Assembly (NCBI GenBank): GCA_029572815.1 | Contig: JAKPUQ010000111.1 | Coordinates: forward strand, 1-40,386 | DNA from: Bacillota bacterium | Lineage (GTDB): Bacteria; Bacillota; Clostridia; Oscillospirales; Ruminococcaceae | DNA: 40,386 nt | Reading direction: 5' to 3' | In this document: piece after piece, positions 16,644 to 23,626 of the stretch | Numbering within the stretch: the stretch's first letter is position 1 | How the letters are laid out: every line of letters begins with the position of its first letter | Position numbers and translations under genes: made by a program | Notes under the pieces: generated by a model | Database searches by the model: none | Told to the model about the DNA's origin: nothing | The model's input: only the letters and a program-made list of their open reading frames with translations

Positions 16644-17189
16644 TCAGCGCCGTTTGTTTTTCTTTACCTGTCTGCGTATATAGCTGAATACTGCGTCCTC
16701 GCCCTTGTCGCGGAGCATGGTCAGCAGAAATTCAGGCTTTGCCGCAGTAGTTTTCTCGATTATCCTCTTATGCTTTGAGCGGAGAAAATACTCCAGCGGC
16801 ATGGAATCATTGTAATTGCCCTTGTTGTAAGTCTTTGAAGCCGCCACGCGGTCACAGAACATCTCAAATATGAATATATCGGGCATTTTCACAGGCTCCA
16901 GCCTCTTGGTCTTCATGTTATAGTCCGTCCAGTACTCAAAGTGGTGGCGGTTCCTGCCCTTGTGGTGCATCCAGGCGCGGGAGTAGCCCGACACCTCGCG
17001 CTCACGCTCGTTGGGGCTCCTGTTGCCCTGATAGTACTTCACTCCCGGAATGAACTCCGTCGGCGAGAACTTAGACAGGTCATGCACCAGTCCCCTCCAT
17101 GGAATGCCTGCCTTTATGCAGTGTATGAGCACCTGATGTCTGTGCTGGCGGACAGTTCTGAGATATCCGAAAAAGTTCTCAAACAGCAT
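16644..17189 (-). CDS. DUF5662 family protein
   Basis: A 181-residue protein with the pattern I associate with DUF5662: an HDLSKFSP motif near residue 40, and a later His-rich segment MHHKGRNRHHFEYW. The conserved HD and HH residues suggest a metal-dependent hydrolase-like fold, but no activity is established as far as I know. The ATG at 17189 is preferred because GAGGAG lies 7 bases upstream; a GTG five codons earlier is the alternative. It overlaps the end of the lacI-type gene by 11 bases, so the two are probably translationally coupled. Confidence 0.75.
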   Translation of the reverse strand: MLFENFFGYLRTVRQHRHQVLIHCIKAGIPWRGLVHDLSKFSPTEFIPGVKYYQGNRSPNEREREVSGYSRAWMHHKGRNRHHFEYWTDYNMKTKRLEPVKMPDIFIFEMFCDRVAASKTYNKGNYNDSMPLEYFLRSKHKRIIEKTTAAKPEFLLTMLRDKGEDAVFSYIRRQVKKNKRR

Positions 17190-18234
17190 CGGAACGCTCC
17201 TCACCGTAGCTTCCGTTTATGTCAAGGACACTTTCCTTTTCGATAAGCCTTCCGCTGATTATACGCCTGCCCTCGGAGTATCCGGGGTCGGCAAGCTTCT
17301 TTGCCATAATGCCCACTGAGACCTCCGCCATTCTGGTCAGGTCCACCTCCACCGTAGTGATGGTGGGGATACAGATGCTTGATACTGTGTAGTTATCGTA
17401 GCCCACAACGCTTATATCCTCGGGAACTCGCACTCCCTTGGACTTCAGCGCTGAAATTACCCTGAAAGCGGTCTCGTCGCAGTTGCAGACAAAAGCCGTG
17501 GGCATTTCGTCGGGGAAATCTATCTTGTCGTTGAGGATACCCCTCTCATTTCTGTCGCCGATTATCCACTCGTTGCGGAACTCCAGCTCGTTCTCCATTA
17601 TGCACTTGACATAGCCGAGATAGCGGTCATTGATACTGCTGGTGGCGTTGAGGGTGCCGAAGAAGCCTATCTTGCGGTGTCCCTTTTCCACCAGGTGGTC
17701 GGTGAGCATATATCCGCCGTTGAAGCTGTCGGATATTACCGAGTCGATATTGTACCTGTTGTCATAGAAGTCCACGAACATCAGCGGCATAGTCAGCTTG
17801 CTGAGGCAGTCTATGTAGCTTCTGTGCACCTGTCCGATGACGATTATGCCGTCCACCTTGTTGTCGGTAACCATATTGGGCAGTATACCGTTCTTTTCAC
17901 TGTCTGCGGTAACGCACTCGTAGACTGTACAAACGTTGAGCTGTGAGAGCTGATTGGATATGCTTGCAGTGAGCTCCCAGTAGAAGGTGCCCCTTGCGCC
18001 CACAAAGCGCTCGGAGGTGAGTATACCCACGTTTTTGCCTATTTTAGGCATCGCGAGGCGCTTTTTCTCGCTCTTGGTATTCGAGGGCTTATAGCCCATT
18101 TTCTCCGCGGTCTCGCAGATTTTTTTCCTCATCTGCTCGCTGACGCCGTCACGTCCCGCAAGAGCATTCGACACCGTTACTACGCTGACTCCCAGCTTTG
18201 TAGCGATGTCAAGCATTTTAACACCGTTTTTCAT
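17179..18234 (-). CDS. LacI/GalR-family transcriptional regulator
   Basis: A 351-residue repressor. The N-terminal helix-turn-helix is clear (KMLDIATKLGVSVVTVSNAL, then GYKPS at the hinge region), followed by a periplasmic-binding-protein-like effector domain with the family segments VDGIIVIGQ, DSFNGGYMLTDHLVEKGHRKIGFFG and TAFVCNCDETAF. The effector cannot be read from sequence; sugar or a related metabolite is usual. A G-rich ribosome site (GGGGGGAC) precedes the ATG. No sugar-use genes are adjacent, so it may control itself and DUF5662, or distant genes. Two perfect TTTTGCAAAA palindromes flank its promoter. Confidence 0.92.
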   Translation of the reverse strand: MKNGVKMLDIATKLGVSVVTVSNALAGRDGVSEQMRKKICETAEKMGYKPSNTKSEKKRLAMPKIGKNVGILTSERFVGARGTFYWELTASISNQLSQLNVCTVYECVTADSEKNGILPNMVTDNKVDGIIVIGQVHRSYIDCLSKLTMPLMFVDFYDNRYNIDSVISDSFNGGYMLTDHLVEKGHRKIGFFGTLNATSSINDRYLGYVKCIMENELEFRNEWIIGDRNERGILNDKIDFPDEMPTAFVCNCDETAFRVISALKSKGVRVPEDISVVGYDNYTVSSICIPTITTVEVDLTRMAEVSVGIMAKKLADPGYSEGRRIISGRLIEKESVLDINGSYGEERSDAV

Positions 18235-18276
18235 ATGTCCCCCCCGTTAGATATCCGTAAATTGCGGAGCTGATCC

Positions 18277-18286
18277 TTTTGCAAAA
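18277..18286. promoter_or_regulatory. Candidate LacI-family operator O1
   Basis: The perfect palindrome TTTTGCAAAA lies in the untranslated leader of the lacI-type gene, downstream of its -10 box. LacI/GalR operators are short palindromes, often with CG or GC at the centre. A second identical copy is 66 bp away, so autoregulation by looping or blocking is plausible. Confidence 0.5.
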
Positions 18287-18309
18287 AGCAAATTAAATAA
18301 ACTCAATAC

Positions 18310-18338
18310 ATTATACCATGCTTTAAGTAATAAATAAA
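18310..18338 (-). promoter_or_regulatory. Promoter of the lacI-type gene
   Basis: On the minus strand a perfect TATAAT lies at 18310-18315. The -35 at 18333-18338 is poor (TTTATT) with a 17-base spacer. The predicted start near 18303 leaves a leader of about 69 bases. The promoter is bracketed by two TTTTGCAAAA palindromes. Confidence 0.6.
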
Positions 18339-18342
18339 GCTT

Positions 18343-18352
18343 TTTTGCAAAA
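18343..18352. promoter_or_regulatory. Candidate LacI-family operator O2
   Basis: This is the second perfect TTTTGCAAAA palindrome, just upstream of the -35 region of the lacI-type promoter. Its centre is 66 bp from that of the first copy, about six helical turns. Confidence 0.5.
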
Positions 18353-18406
18353 TTTGTAGGAAGTGTCAATTTTGTGCTGTTCTTATTGTGCAAATCAAAC
18401 ACTAAT

Positions 18407-18575
18407 ATAAATCATAATTTAGCGCGTATGCGCTAAGTTGAAAGTTGAGAGTTGAGAGTTGAGAGTTAATGTGTTCGCTTCGCTCACAATATTTAAATAT
18501 TGTCGCCGCAGGCGACTCCACAACTTTCAACTCTAAACTCAAATCAAAATTTAGCAAAGCTAAATTTTGATTTAT
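18407..18575 (+). repeat. Dispersed hairpin-rich element, copy 1 (complete)
   Basis: A 169-bp element bounded by imperfect 17-bp inverted repeats: ATAAATCATAATTTAGC at 18407-18423 and the reverse of ATAAATCAAAATTTAGC at 18559-18575. Inside, in order: hairpin TTAGCGC-GTAT-GCGCTAA (18419-18436); four heptads GTTGAAA/GTTGAGA (18437-18464); the 18-bp palindrome ACAATATTTAAATATTGT (18486-18503); hairpin GTCGCC-GCA-GGCGAC (18502-18516); heptads CTTTCAA/CTCTAAA complementary to the left arm (18521-18532 pairs with 18436-18447); and a 15-bp perfect terminal hairpin (18541-18555 with 18559-18573). It has no coding capacity. A second copy ends the window. Confidence 0.9.
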
Positions 18576-18595
18576 CATAGCAGAATAAATACAAC

Positions 18596-18625
18596 GCCCC
18601 TGAGCGCTTTTGAACACTCAGGGGC
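18596..18625 (-). terminator. Hairpin downstream of the TPR gene, probable terminator
   Basis: A 9-bp perfect GC-rich stem (18596-18604 with 18617-18625, GCCCCTGAG/CTCAGGGGC) with a 12-base loop lies 51 bases past the TPR gene stop codon. The minus-strand tail, GTTGTATTTATT, is only moderately T-rich, so the call is tentative. It sits just outside the dispersed repeat. Confidence 0.5.
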
Positions 18626-18675
18626 AAAACTTCTAAATAAAAATCCGTCCTGATACCGCGGCTTTACGCCGTTTA

Positions 18676-19770
18676 TCACTCTTCGGGAGCCTCGTTCACA
18701 GTCTGTGTGATATTGGGCTTACCCTCCTCGGCAACAGGCTCCTGGTTGGGCACCAGCTGCTGTGCGTCGGGTTCATACTTGAGTATGATCTTCTTTACCT
18801 CCTCGTCGCGGGTGAGGTTATAGGTCATCTTCAGTGCCATAAGAGCATTGGGGATGTCCTCCTCCATGAGGTAGTTTGCGGAAAGCTGTGCAGCTACGGA
18901 AACTACGTCCTCGTTGGGACCAAAGTCGATTCCGTACTTCTTCATTGTCTCAACTATCTCCTCGCGGGTGGGCTGCTTTATGGGACTGCCCTTTCTCTGG
19001 ACAAGGTCGCGCATTTCATAGGGGATAGCCGGGTGAGGTGCAAAGATAACGCTGGCGGTAAGGAAAACTGCTGCGTCGTCATACTCGCCCATATCTGTCA
19101 GCGCATAGCCCATATTTGCATAGCATCTTGCGATAGCCACAGGTGAGGAAGCCACTTTCAGGGTCTCCTTAGTGGTCTCGATTATCATTCTCCTGTTTTT
19201 CAGAAGCTTATACACCTCTGCAAGCTCAAATCTGGGACCGCAGTCCAGGGGATTGAACTCAAGAGCCTTCTCCAGAACAGGGATAGCATCAAGGGGTGAG
19301 TCCTGTTCAACCAGCAGATAGCCGTATGTGGTAATCATGGTGCCGAAGTCAAAGGGTGTGCGGTTAAGTATCTTATCAGGCTTGTATCTCAGCTGATAGA
19401 GATTATCCTCGAAGGGATTTCTCAGGGAGACGAATTTTGACTTCTCCCCCTCCTGATAATCAAGGATTATCTTCTTGTAAAGGCGCTCCGAAAGAGACTT
19501 TGCCTCATTGAATTCCTTCTTGTTTATCAGCTCGACGATCTTGCTCTGCATCTCATCGAGACGCATACCGTCAATATGTGTCAGTCTTTCGACCTCGTCC
19601 TTCTGGGACTGGGGCATGATCTCAACGATCAGCTGTGTAGCTGCCTCAACGCCCTCGGCGTTCTTCTCCTTTGCAAATCTTTCGGCTTCCCTGCGGAGGA
19701 AGTCGTTATTCTCTTCAAGGGAGTCGGTGAGCTTTGCTCTCAGCTCCTCAAGGATCTTGTTTTCTGCCAT
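18676..19770 (-). CDS. Tetratricopeptide-repeat protein
   Basis: A 364-residue soluble protein of helical repeats. TPR-like units are visible at about 150-180 (GYLLVEQDSPLDAIPVLEKALEFNPLD), 185-210 and 220-245 (CYANMGYALTDMGEYDDAAVFLTASVIF). The N-terminal 100 residues are charged helices, and the acidic tail ends in PEE. There is no signal peptide, so a cytoplasmic scaffold or adaptor is likely. GAGGAG precedes the ATG. It follows the 751-residue repeat protein by 32 bases and is probably in the same operon, which suggests the two partner. No enzymatic motif is seen. Confidence 0.75.
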   Translation of the reverse strand: MAENKILEELRAKLTDSLEENNDFLRREAERFAKEKNAEGVEAATQLIVEIMPQSQKDEVERLTHIDGMRLDEMQSKIVELINKKEFNEAKSLSERLYKKIILDYQEGEKSKFVSLRNPFEDNLYQLRYKPDKILNRTPFDFGTMITTYGYLLVEQDSPLDAIPVLEKALEFNPLDCGPRFELAEVYKLLKNRRMIIETTKETLKVASSPVAIARCYANMGYALTDMGEYDDAAVFLTASVIFAPHPAIPYEMRDLVQRKGSPIKQPTREEIVETMKKYGIDFGPNEDVVSVAAQLSANYLMEEDIPNALMALKMTYNLTRDEEVKKIILKYEPDAQQLVPNQEPVAEEGKPNITQTVNEAPEE

Positions 19771-19802
19771 TATTTCTCCTCATTTCATTTGTGCTGGTTT
19801 TA

Positions 19803-22058
19803 TCAGAAGCCTCTCTTGGACATTTCCTTTCTGAACTTGGCATCGATCTTGTCCTGCTTCTTCTTAGCCTTGAGCTCGGACTTTGTCATATAGCGGACGT
19901 CCTTCTCGACAAGCCGATGCATCTTGGGTGATGAGCCGCCGCCTCTGTAGGTATTTCTTGTGGGAGCCTTGTACTCCTCAAATACGGGAACAGCCTGCTG
20001 TGTCTGAACAGCCTTCTGTCTCTTTACAGTATCGTCGCCCATAGTTGAGAGAACGTCCTCAACAGATGTAAGTATGGGGCTGTTAGCCTTGAGGCCCTGT
20101 GTTTCGATAAGGTTCTTGTCAGCATACTCCTTGGAGCTTGAGATAGCGTTGATGAATGCCTGTGAAGTCTGCTTGCTGTGGGGATTTACTGCGATCTGTG
20201 AGATATTTGCCTTGGGAACGCCTGACTGCTGAACGGGCTTCTTCGGAACAGGTGAGTTTACAGGTGCAGCCTGCTGTACGGGTGCTGCAGGCTGTACGGG
20301 AGCTGCTGCTGCCCTCTGTGCCTGAGCTGCTGTCTGCTGAGCGGGGGCTGCTGCCTGCTGAGGCTGAGCCTTGGGAGCTGCTGCCTGCTGCTGAGGTCTT
20401 GCAGCTGCTGCCTGAAGCGGAACATAAACGGGCTGACCCTTCTGGTCATAGCCTGCAAGCTTCATCTGAATATACTTGTAGATAGGCTGGTTGTTAGCGT
20501 CATAGCCTGCAAGCTGAGGCACCTTGATGATCTGGGGCTGCTGGGGTGCTGCCTGTCTGGGCTGCTCTGCATTCTCTGTATTTTCGTCTGCACTTCTTCC
20601 GGGTGCAACATAATTATAATCACTCATATCTGTAAACTCCTCTTCTGCCATTAAAGGCTCATTAAATACGGGTTCTGCAATATCATCCAGCACAGGTGCT
20701 GTGATGTTTTCAACTGTAGGTATGCTGTCAAGGACAGGTGCTGCAATGTCCTCAAACGCAGGCATCTCGTCCAGTACGGGTGCCGCGATATCCTCAACTG
20801 TGGGTATCTCGTCAAGGACAGGTGCCGTGATATCCTCAACTGTGGGTATCTCGTCCAGTACGGGTGCTGTGATATCCTCAACTGTAGGTATCTCGTCCAG
20901 TACGGGTGCTGTGATATTCTCAACTGTAGGTATCTCGTCCAGTACGGGTGCCGCCATGTTACCCATTGAAGGTATGTCAAGTTCGTCCATTTCCTTGGGA
21001 AGATTTTCGTCATACTGAGGATATACCGGTGCCGGATCAGCAATTACAGGATCCGCCATCACAGGTTCAGCAACAGGCTGAACTGCTCCGTCAGAGCCGA
21101 AAAGCTGATTTGCAACGAAATCCCATTCGCTTCCCTGGATTATCTCCTGTCCGTCATCTATTGTCTGGGGAATGCCGTTATAAACAGGCTCAACACCTGT
21201 GAGTTCGCGTCCCTCTGCATCGATATACTGCGGCTCTCCGCCGTATACGGGAGGCTGACTGTACAGCGGCTCGCCGTAGGGCTGTTCCTGAACGGGAGCG
21301 TTGTTGATGGAGAACATCTGCATTATGTCCTCCTCGGTCTGAGGCTGTACAACAGGCTCGGGAACGGGCTCCTCTGCCTGGGGAGCAGGTATCGCGAACT
21401 GTGCCAGGAAGTCGTCCTCGGGCCTCTGGGCTGCCGGAGCGGCTTCGGGTTCGCTGCCGGGCTTGTTTATAGCAAACTGTGCAAGGAAATCATCCTCAGC
21501 AGCAGGTGCAGCCATGGGTGCGGGTGCAGGAGCCGGAGCAGGCTCGGGCTCGTTCTGAGGGGCATTTATAGCAAACTGTGCCAGGCTTGCGTCCATTGCT
21601 ACTCCCGTACCCGGAATGGTATTTACGGGAGGCTCGGGAGCCTGAGGAGCGTTCTGCTGTGCAGCTCTCCTTGCCTCGTCAGCCTTGCGTCTTGCTTCCT
21701 CGGCAGCCTGCCTTCTTGCCTCTTCCTCTTTTCTCTTTGCATCAGGATCTCTGGTGATCCTTGCTGTGGTATTTCCGAGAGGAACGATGCCCTCATCTCC
21801 GATACCCATTTTTTCACGCTTTTTCTCCTCCTTGAGGAGCAGCGCCATTTCCTTTTTATCCGCCTTGATCATCTTCTTTGCGAGACTCGCCTTACACTTC
21901 TCGCAGGTGATCTCCTTAAGGTCCCTCATTCTTGAGGTCCTGTGGAAGCGAGTTACATTTTCGGGCCTGAGAAGGTTTATTCCGCAGCCTGTCTTTTTGT
22001 CATTCTCGGTGCCGTGAACCACCTTGTCAAACGAAGACGTTACCAGTGTTATATCCAT
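19803..22058 (-). CDS. Large Pro/Ala-rich repeat protein with probable zinc-binding N-terminus
   Basis: A 751-residue protein I do not recognise as a named family. The N-terminus has H15, C25, C52 and C55 (TCEKCK), spaced like a small zinc-binding module. A charged Lys/Glu/Arg helix follows (about 65-145). Then come four degenerate repeats around the core DDFLAQFAIN, a low-complexity region, about seven 14-residue repeats APVLDEIPTVEDIT, a pair of AGYDxxxQPxY units, an Ala/Gln/Pro stretch and a basic C-terminus. There is no signal peptide. The ATG at 22058 has GAGAGG upstream; the open frame continues to a TTG at 22181 but through a structured leader. It looks like an intrinsically disordered hub working with the downstream TPR protein; that is inference. 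Confidence 0.7.
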   Translation of the reverse strand: MDITLVTSSFDKVVHGTENDKKTGCGINLLRPENVTRFHRTSRMRDLKEITCEKCKASLAKKMIKADKKEMALLLKEEKKREKMGIGDEGIVPLGNTTARITRDPDAKRKEEEARRQAAEEARRKADEARRAAQQNAPQAPEPPVNTIPGTGVAMDASLAQFAINAPQNEPEPAPAPAPAPMAAPAAEDDFLAQFAINKPGSEPEAAPAAQRPEDDFLAQFAIPAPQAEEPVPEPVVQPQTEEDIMQMFSINNAPVQEQPYGEPLYSQPPVYGGEPQYIDAEGRELTGVEPVYNGIPQTIDDGQEIIQGSEWDFVANQLFGSDGAVQPVAEPVMADPVIADPAPVYPQYDENLPKEMDELDIPSMGNMAAPVLDEIPTVENITAPVLDEIPTVEDITAPVLDEIPTVEDITAPVLDEIPTVEDIAAPVLDEMPAFEDIAAPVLDSIPTVENITAPVLDDIAEPVFNEPLMAEEEFTDMSDYNYVAPGRSADENTENAEQPRQAAPQQPQIIKVPQLAGYDANNQPIYKYIQMKLAGYDQKGQPVYVPLQAAAARPQQQAAAPKAQPQQAAAPAQQTAAQAQRAAAAPVQPAAPVQQAAPVNSPVPKKPVQQSGVPKANISQIAVNPHSKQTSQAFINAISSSKEYADKNLIETQGLKANSPILTSVEDVLSTMGDDTVKRQKAVQTQQAVPVFEEYKAPTRNTYRGGGSSPKMHRLVEKDVRYMTKSELKAKKKQDKIDAKFRKEMSKRGF
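20695..20946 (-). repeat. Six tandem 42-bp coding repeats
   Basis: Six complete in-register 42-bp units (starting at 20695, 20737, 20779, 20821, 20863 and 20905) plus a partial seventh encode the 14-residue motif APVLDEIPTVEDIT in the large repeat protein. The four rightmost-start units are almost identical, so copy number may vary between strains by slippage or recombination. Confidence 0.9.
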
Positions 22059-22205
22059 AGTCCTCTCCCCACCGCGGAAAAACCGCAGCTTCCGCTTTAC
22101 GGCAGCGGAACGCCGATTTCCCAATCGCAAGGAACTGCTCTGCTTCGTCGATCGGCGCAGTAAAGAGGGACTGTGCCGCAAAGCTCCTGATGCGAATATC
22201 TATAC
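22059..22205 (-). promoter_or_regulatory. Structured 5' leader of the large repeat protein gene
   Basis: The predicted 147-base untranslated leader is dense in GC-rich inverted repeats, unlike the AT-rich spacer beyond it. Stems are 22090-22096 with 22104-22110 (TTCCGCT/AGCGGAA), 22072-22077 with 22083-22088 just before the ribosome site, and 22114-22118 with 22123-22127. The last competes with a longer pairing of 22111-22117 with 22151-22157. This mutually exclusive layout resembles a cis-regulatory RNA, but it matches no riboswitch I recognise. Confidence 0.4.
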
Positions 22206-22211
22206 AAGTAT

Positions 22212-22240
22212 ATTATACATGATACTTCAAAAAAAATCAA
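22212..22240 (-). promoter_or_regulatory. Promoter of the large repeat protein gene
   Basis: On the minus strand, TTGATT at 22235-22240 and TATAAT at 22212-22217 are separated by 17 bases. The predicted start near 22205 implies a leader of about 147 bases. Confidence 0.72.
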
Positions 22241-22488
22241 CACTTTCTTAAAAAATGAACGCAAAATTATACCCATTTTAAAATTTTCGGTGAAAATAAC
22301 AAATCGTTATTGATTTTTTTGTCAAATCTTACTTACATTGTTTAAGTTAAATTAGACAAATGCGAGTAATACGTCACTTTCTGTACTGCTGCCCGTTTTG
22401 CCCTCCTATCAGATAGAACAAAATCATGCTCCATTACTGCTATTATTTTACATAGACGTAAAAAATTCTGAAATCCTTCATTTTGCTC
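22241..22488. other. AT-rich divergent intergenic spacer
   Basis: This gap between two divergent operons holds a possible second minus-strand promoter (TTGACA at 22320-22325, TGTTAT at 22296-22301, 18-base spacer). An open frame of 30 codons on the minus strand (about 22345-22437) has no ribosome site. I see no RNA gene or repeat. Confidence 0.45.
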
Positions 22489-22517
22489 TTGCATTATCGC
22501 CGTTTTTGTTGTATTAT
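22489..22517 (+). promoter_or_regulatory. Promoter of the glycosyltransferase gene
   Basis: TTGCAT at 22489-22494 and TATTAT at 22512-22517 are separated by 17 bases. The transcript would begin near 22524 and carry a leader of about 67 bases. No good promoter was found directly before purE, so this one may also feed the purine genes. Confidence 0.6.
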
Positions 22518-22590
22518 TAATAGTGTATTGGCAGACTCAGGAAAGATATCTGCGGGAGCCTGCCGCCAGCTTCTTTGAAGGAGGAAAAAA

Positions 22591-23607
22591 GTGAAACTCG
22601 TTTCTGTAGTAGTTCCGTGCTATAATGAGCAGGAAGTGCTCCCCATGTTCTATGAGGAGATCACCAAGGTGACAGGGCAGATGTCAAAGGACTTCCCCGA
22701 GCTCACCTTCGAGTACCTGTTCATCAATGACGGCTCTAAGGATACTACCCTTGATATACTGCGTTCTCTCGCCGACAGGGATCAGCGCGTGAGATATATT
22801 TCGTTCTCAAGAAATTTCGGCAAGGAGTCGGGTATGTATGCAGGTCTCAAAAACGCCAAGGGCGACTACGTTGTCGTAATGGACGCAGACCTCCAGCATC
22901 CCCCGTCATTCCTGCCCCAGATGTACAGCTATGTCCGCAACGGCGAATACGACTGCGCTACCACACGCCGCGTAAGCCGCAAGGGCGAGTCAAAGGTCCG
23001 CTCATGGTTTGCAAGGCTGTTCTACAAAATAATGAACAAGATCTCCCAGACAGAGATCGTTGACGGTGCTCAGGATTTCCGCTTTATGAGCCGCCAGATG
23101 GTGGACGCCATCCTGGATATGACCGAGTACAACAGATTCTCAAAAGGCATATTCAGCTGGGTGGGCTTCAACACCAGATATATCGAATACGAAAACGTCG
23201 AGCGCCCTGCCGGCACCTCATCCTGGTCCTTCTGGGGACTGTTCAAGTACTCTCTCGAAGGCATCATGGCTTTCTCAACAGCTCCTCTGGCTATTGCCTC
23301 GCTGCTGGGAATAATCACCTGCTTCATCGCCTTCGTGCTCATCGTCATCACCATTATCCGTTCTATCTTCGGCTGGCTCAACGCCCCCGACGGATATCCC
23401 ACAATGCTGTGCCTCATATTCCTGTTCAGCGGTCTTCAGCTGTTCAGCGTCGGAATACTGGGTCAGTACCTTTCAAAAACATACCTTGAGACGAAAAATC
23501 GTCCCATATACATAACCAAGGAGACCGAGGACATCTACCGCCAGCGCAAGGCTGAAGCTCAGAAGCATTCTTCGGAGAAGCTCTCCGCCGACAGCGAAGA
23601 GAAGTGA
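22591..23607 (+). CDS. GT2 family glycosyltransferase with C-terminal membrane helices (GtrB/ArnC type)
   Basis: A 338-residue enzyme of the polyprenyl-phosphate glycosyltransferase group. The N-terminal GT-A domain starts SVVVPCYNEQEVL, with the nucleotide-binding NDGSKDTT and metal-binding MDADLQHPP motifs, then the acceptor-side segment DFRFMSRQ. Two hydrophobic helices at about 230-255 and 265-290 anchor it in the membrane, as in GtrB and ArnC relatives. These usually load a sugar onto undecaprenyl phosphate for transfer outside the cell. It starts with GTG at 22591, supported by GAAGGAGG. The donor sugar cannot be read from sequence. Confidence 0.88.
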   Translation: MKLVSVVVPCYNEQEVLPMFYEEITKVTGQMSKDFPELTFEYLFINDGSKDTTLDILRSLADRDQRVRYISFSRNFGKESGMYAGLKNAKGDYVVVMDADLQHPPSFLPQMYSYVRNGEYDCATTRRVSRKGESKVRSWFARLFYKIMNKISQTEIVDGAQDFRFMSRQMVDAILDMTEYNRFSKGIFSWVGFNTRYIEYENVERPAGTSSWSFWGLFKYSLEGIMAFSTAPLAIASLLGIITCFIAFVLIVITIIRSIFGWLNAPDGYPTMLCLIFLFSGLQLFSVGILGQYLSKTYLETKNRPIYITKETEDIYRQRKAEAQKHSSEKLSADSEEK

Positions 23608-23626
23608 CGGAGGAGGTGCGGAGACA

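Noticed and set aside
15561..16778. 405-codon plus-strand open frame
   Set aside because: It is wholly antisense to uvrC, which has all its domains; the long frame is a by-product of codon bias.
18402..18617. 71-codon minus-strand open frame over the dispersed repeat
   Set aside because: The frame is made of the repeat's palindromes and heptads, and the second copy of the element does not keep the same reading frame because arm lengths differ.
20695..20946. CRISPR array
   Set aside because: The 42-bp units are contiguous, without unique spacers, and encode an in-frame 14-residue protein repeat.
22345..22437. 30-codon minus-strand ORF in the divergent spacer
   Set aside because: It has no ribosome site and no promoter with a good spacing.
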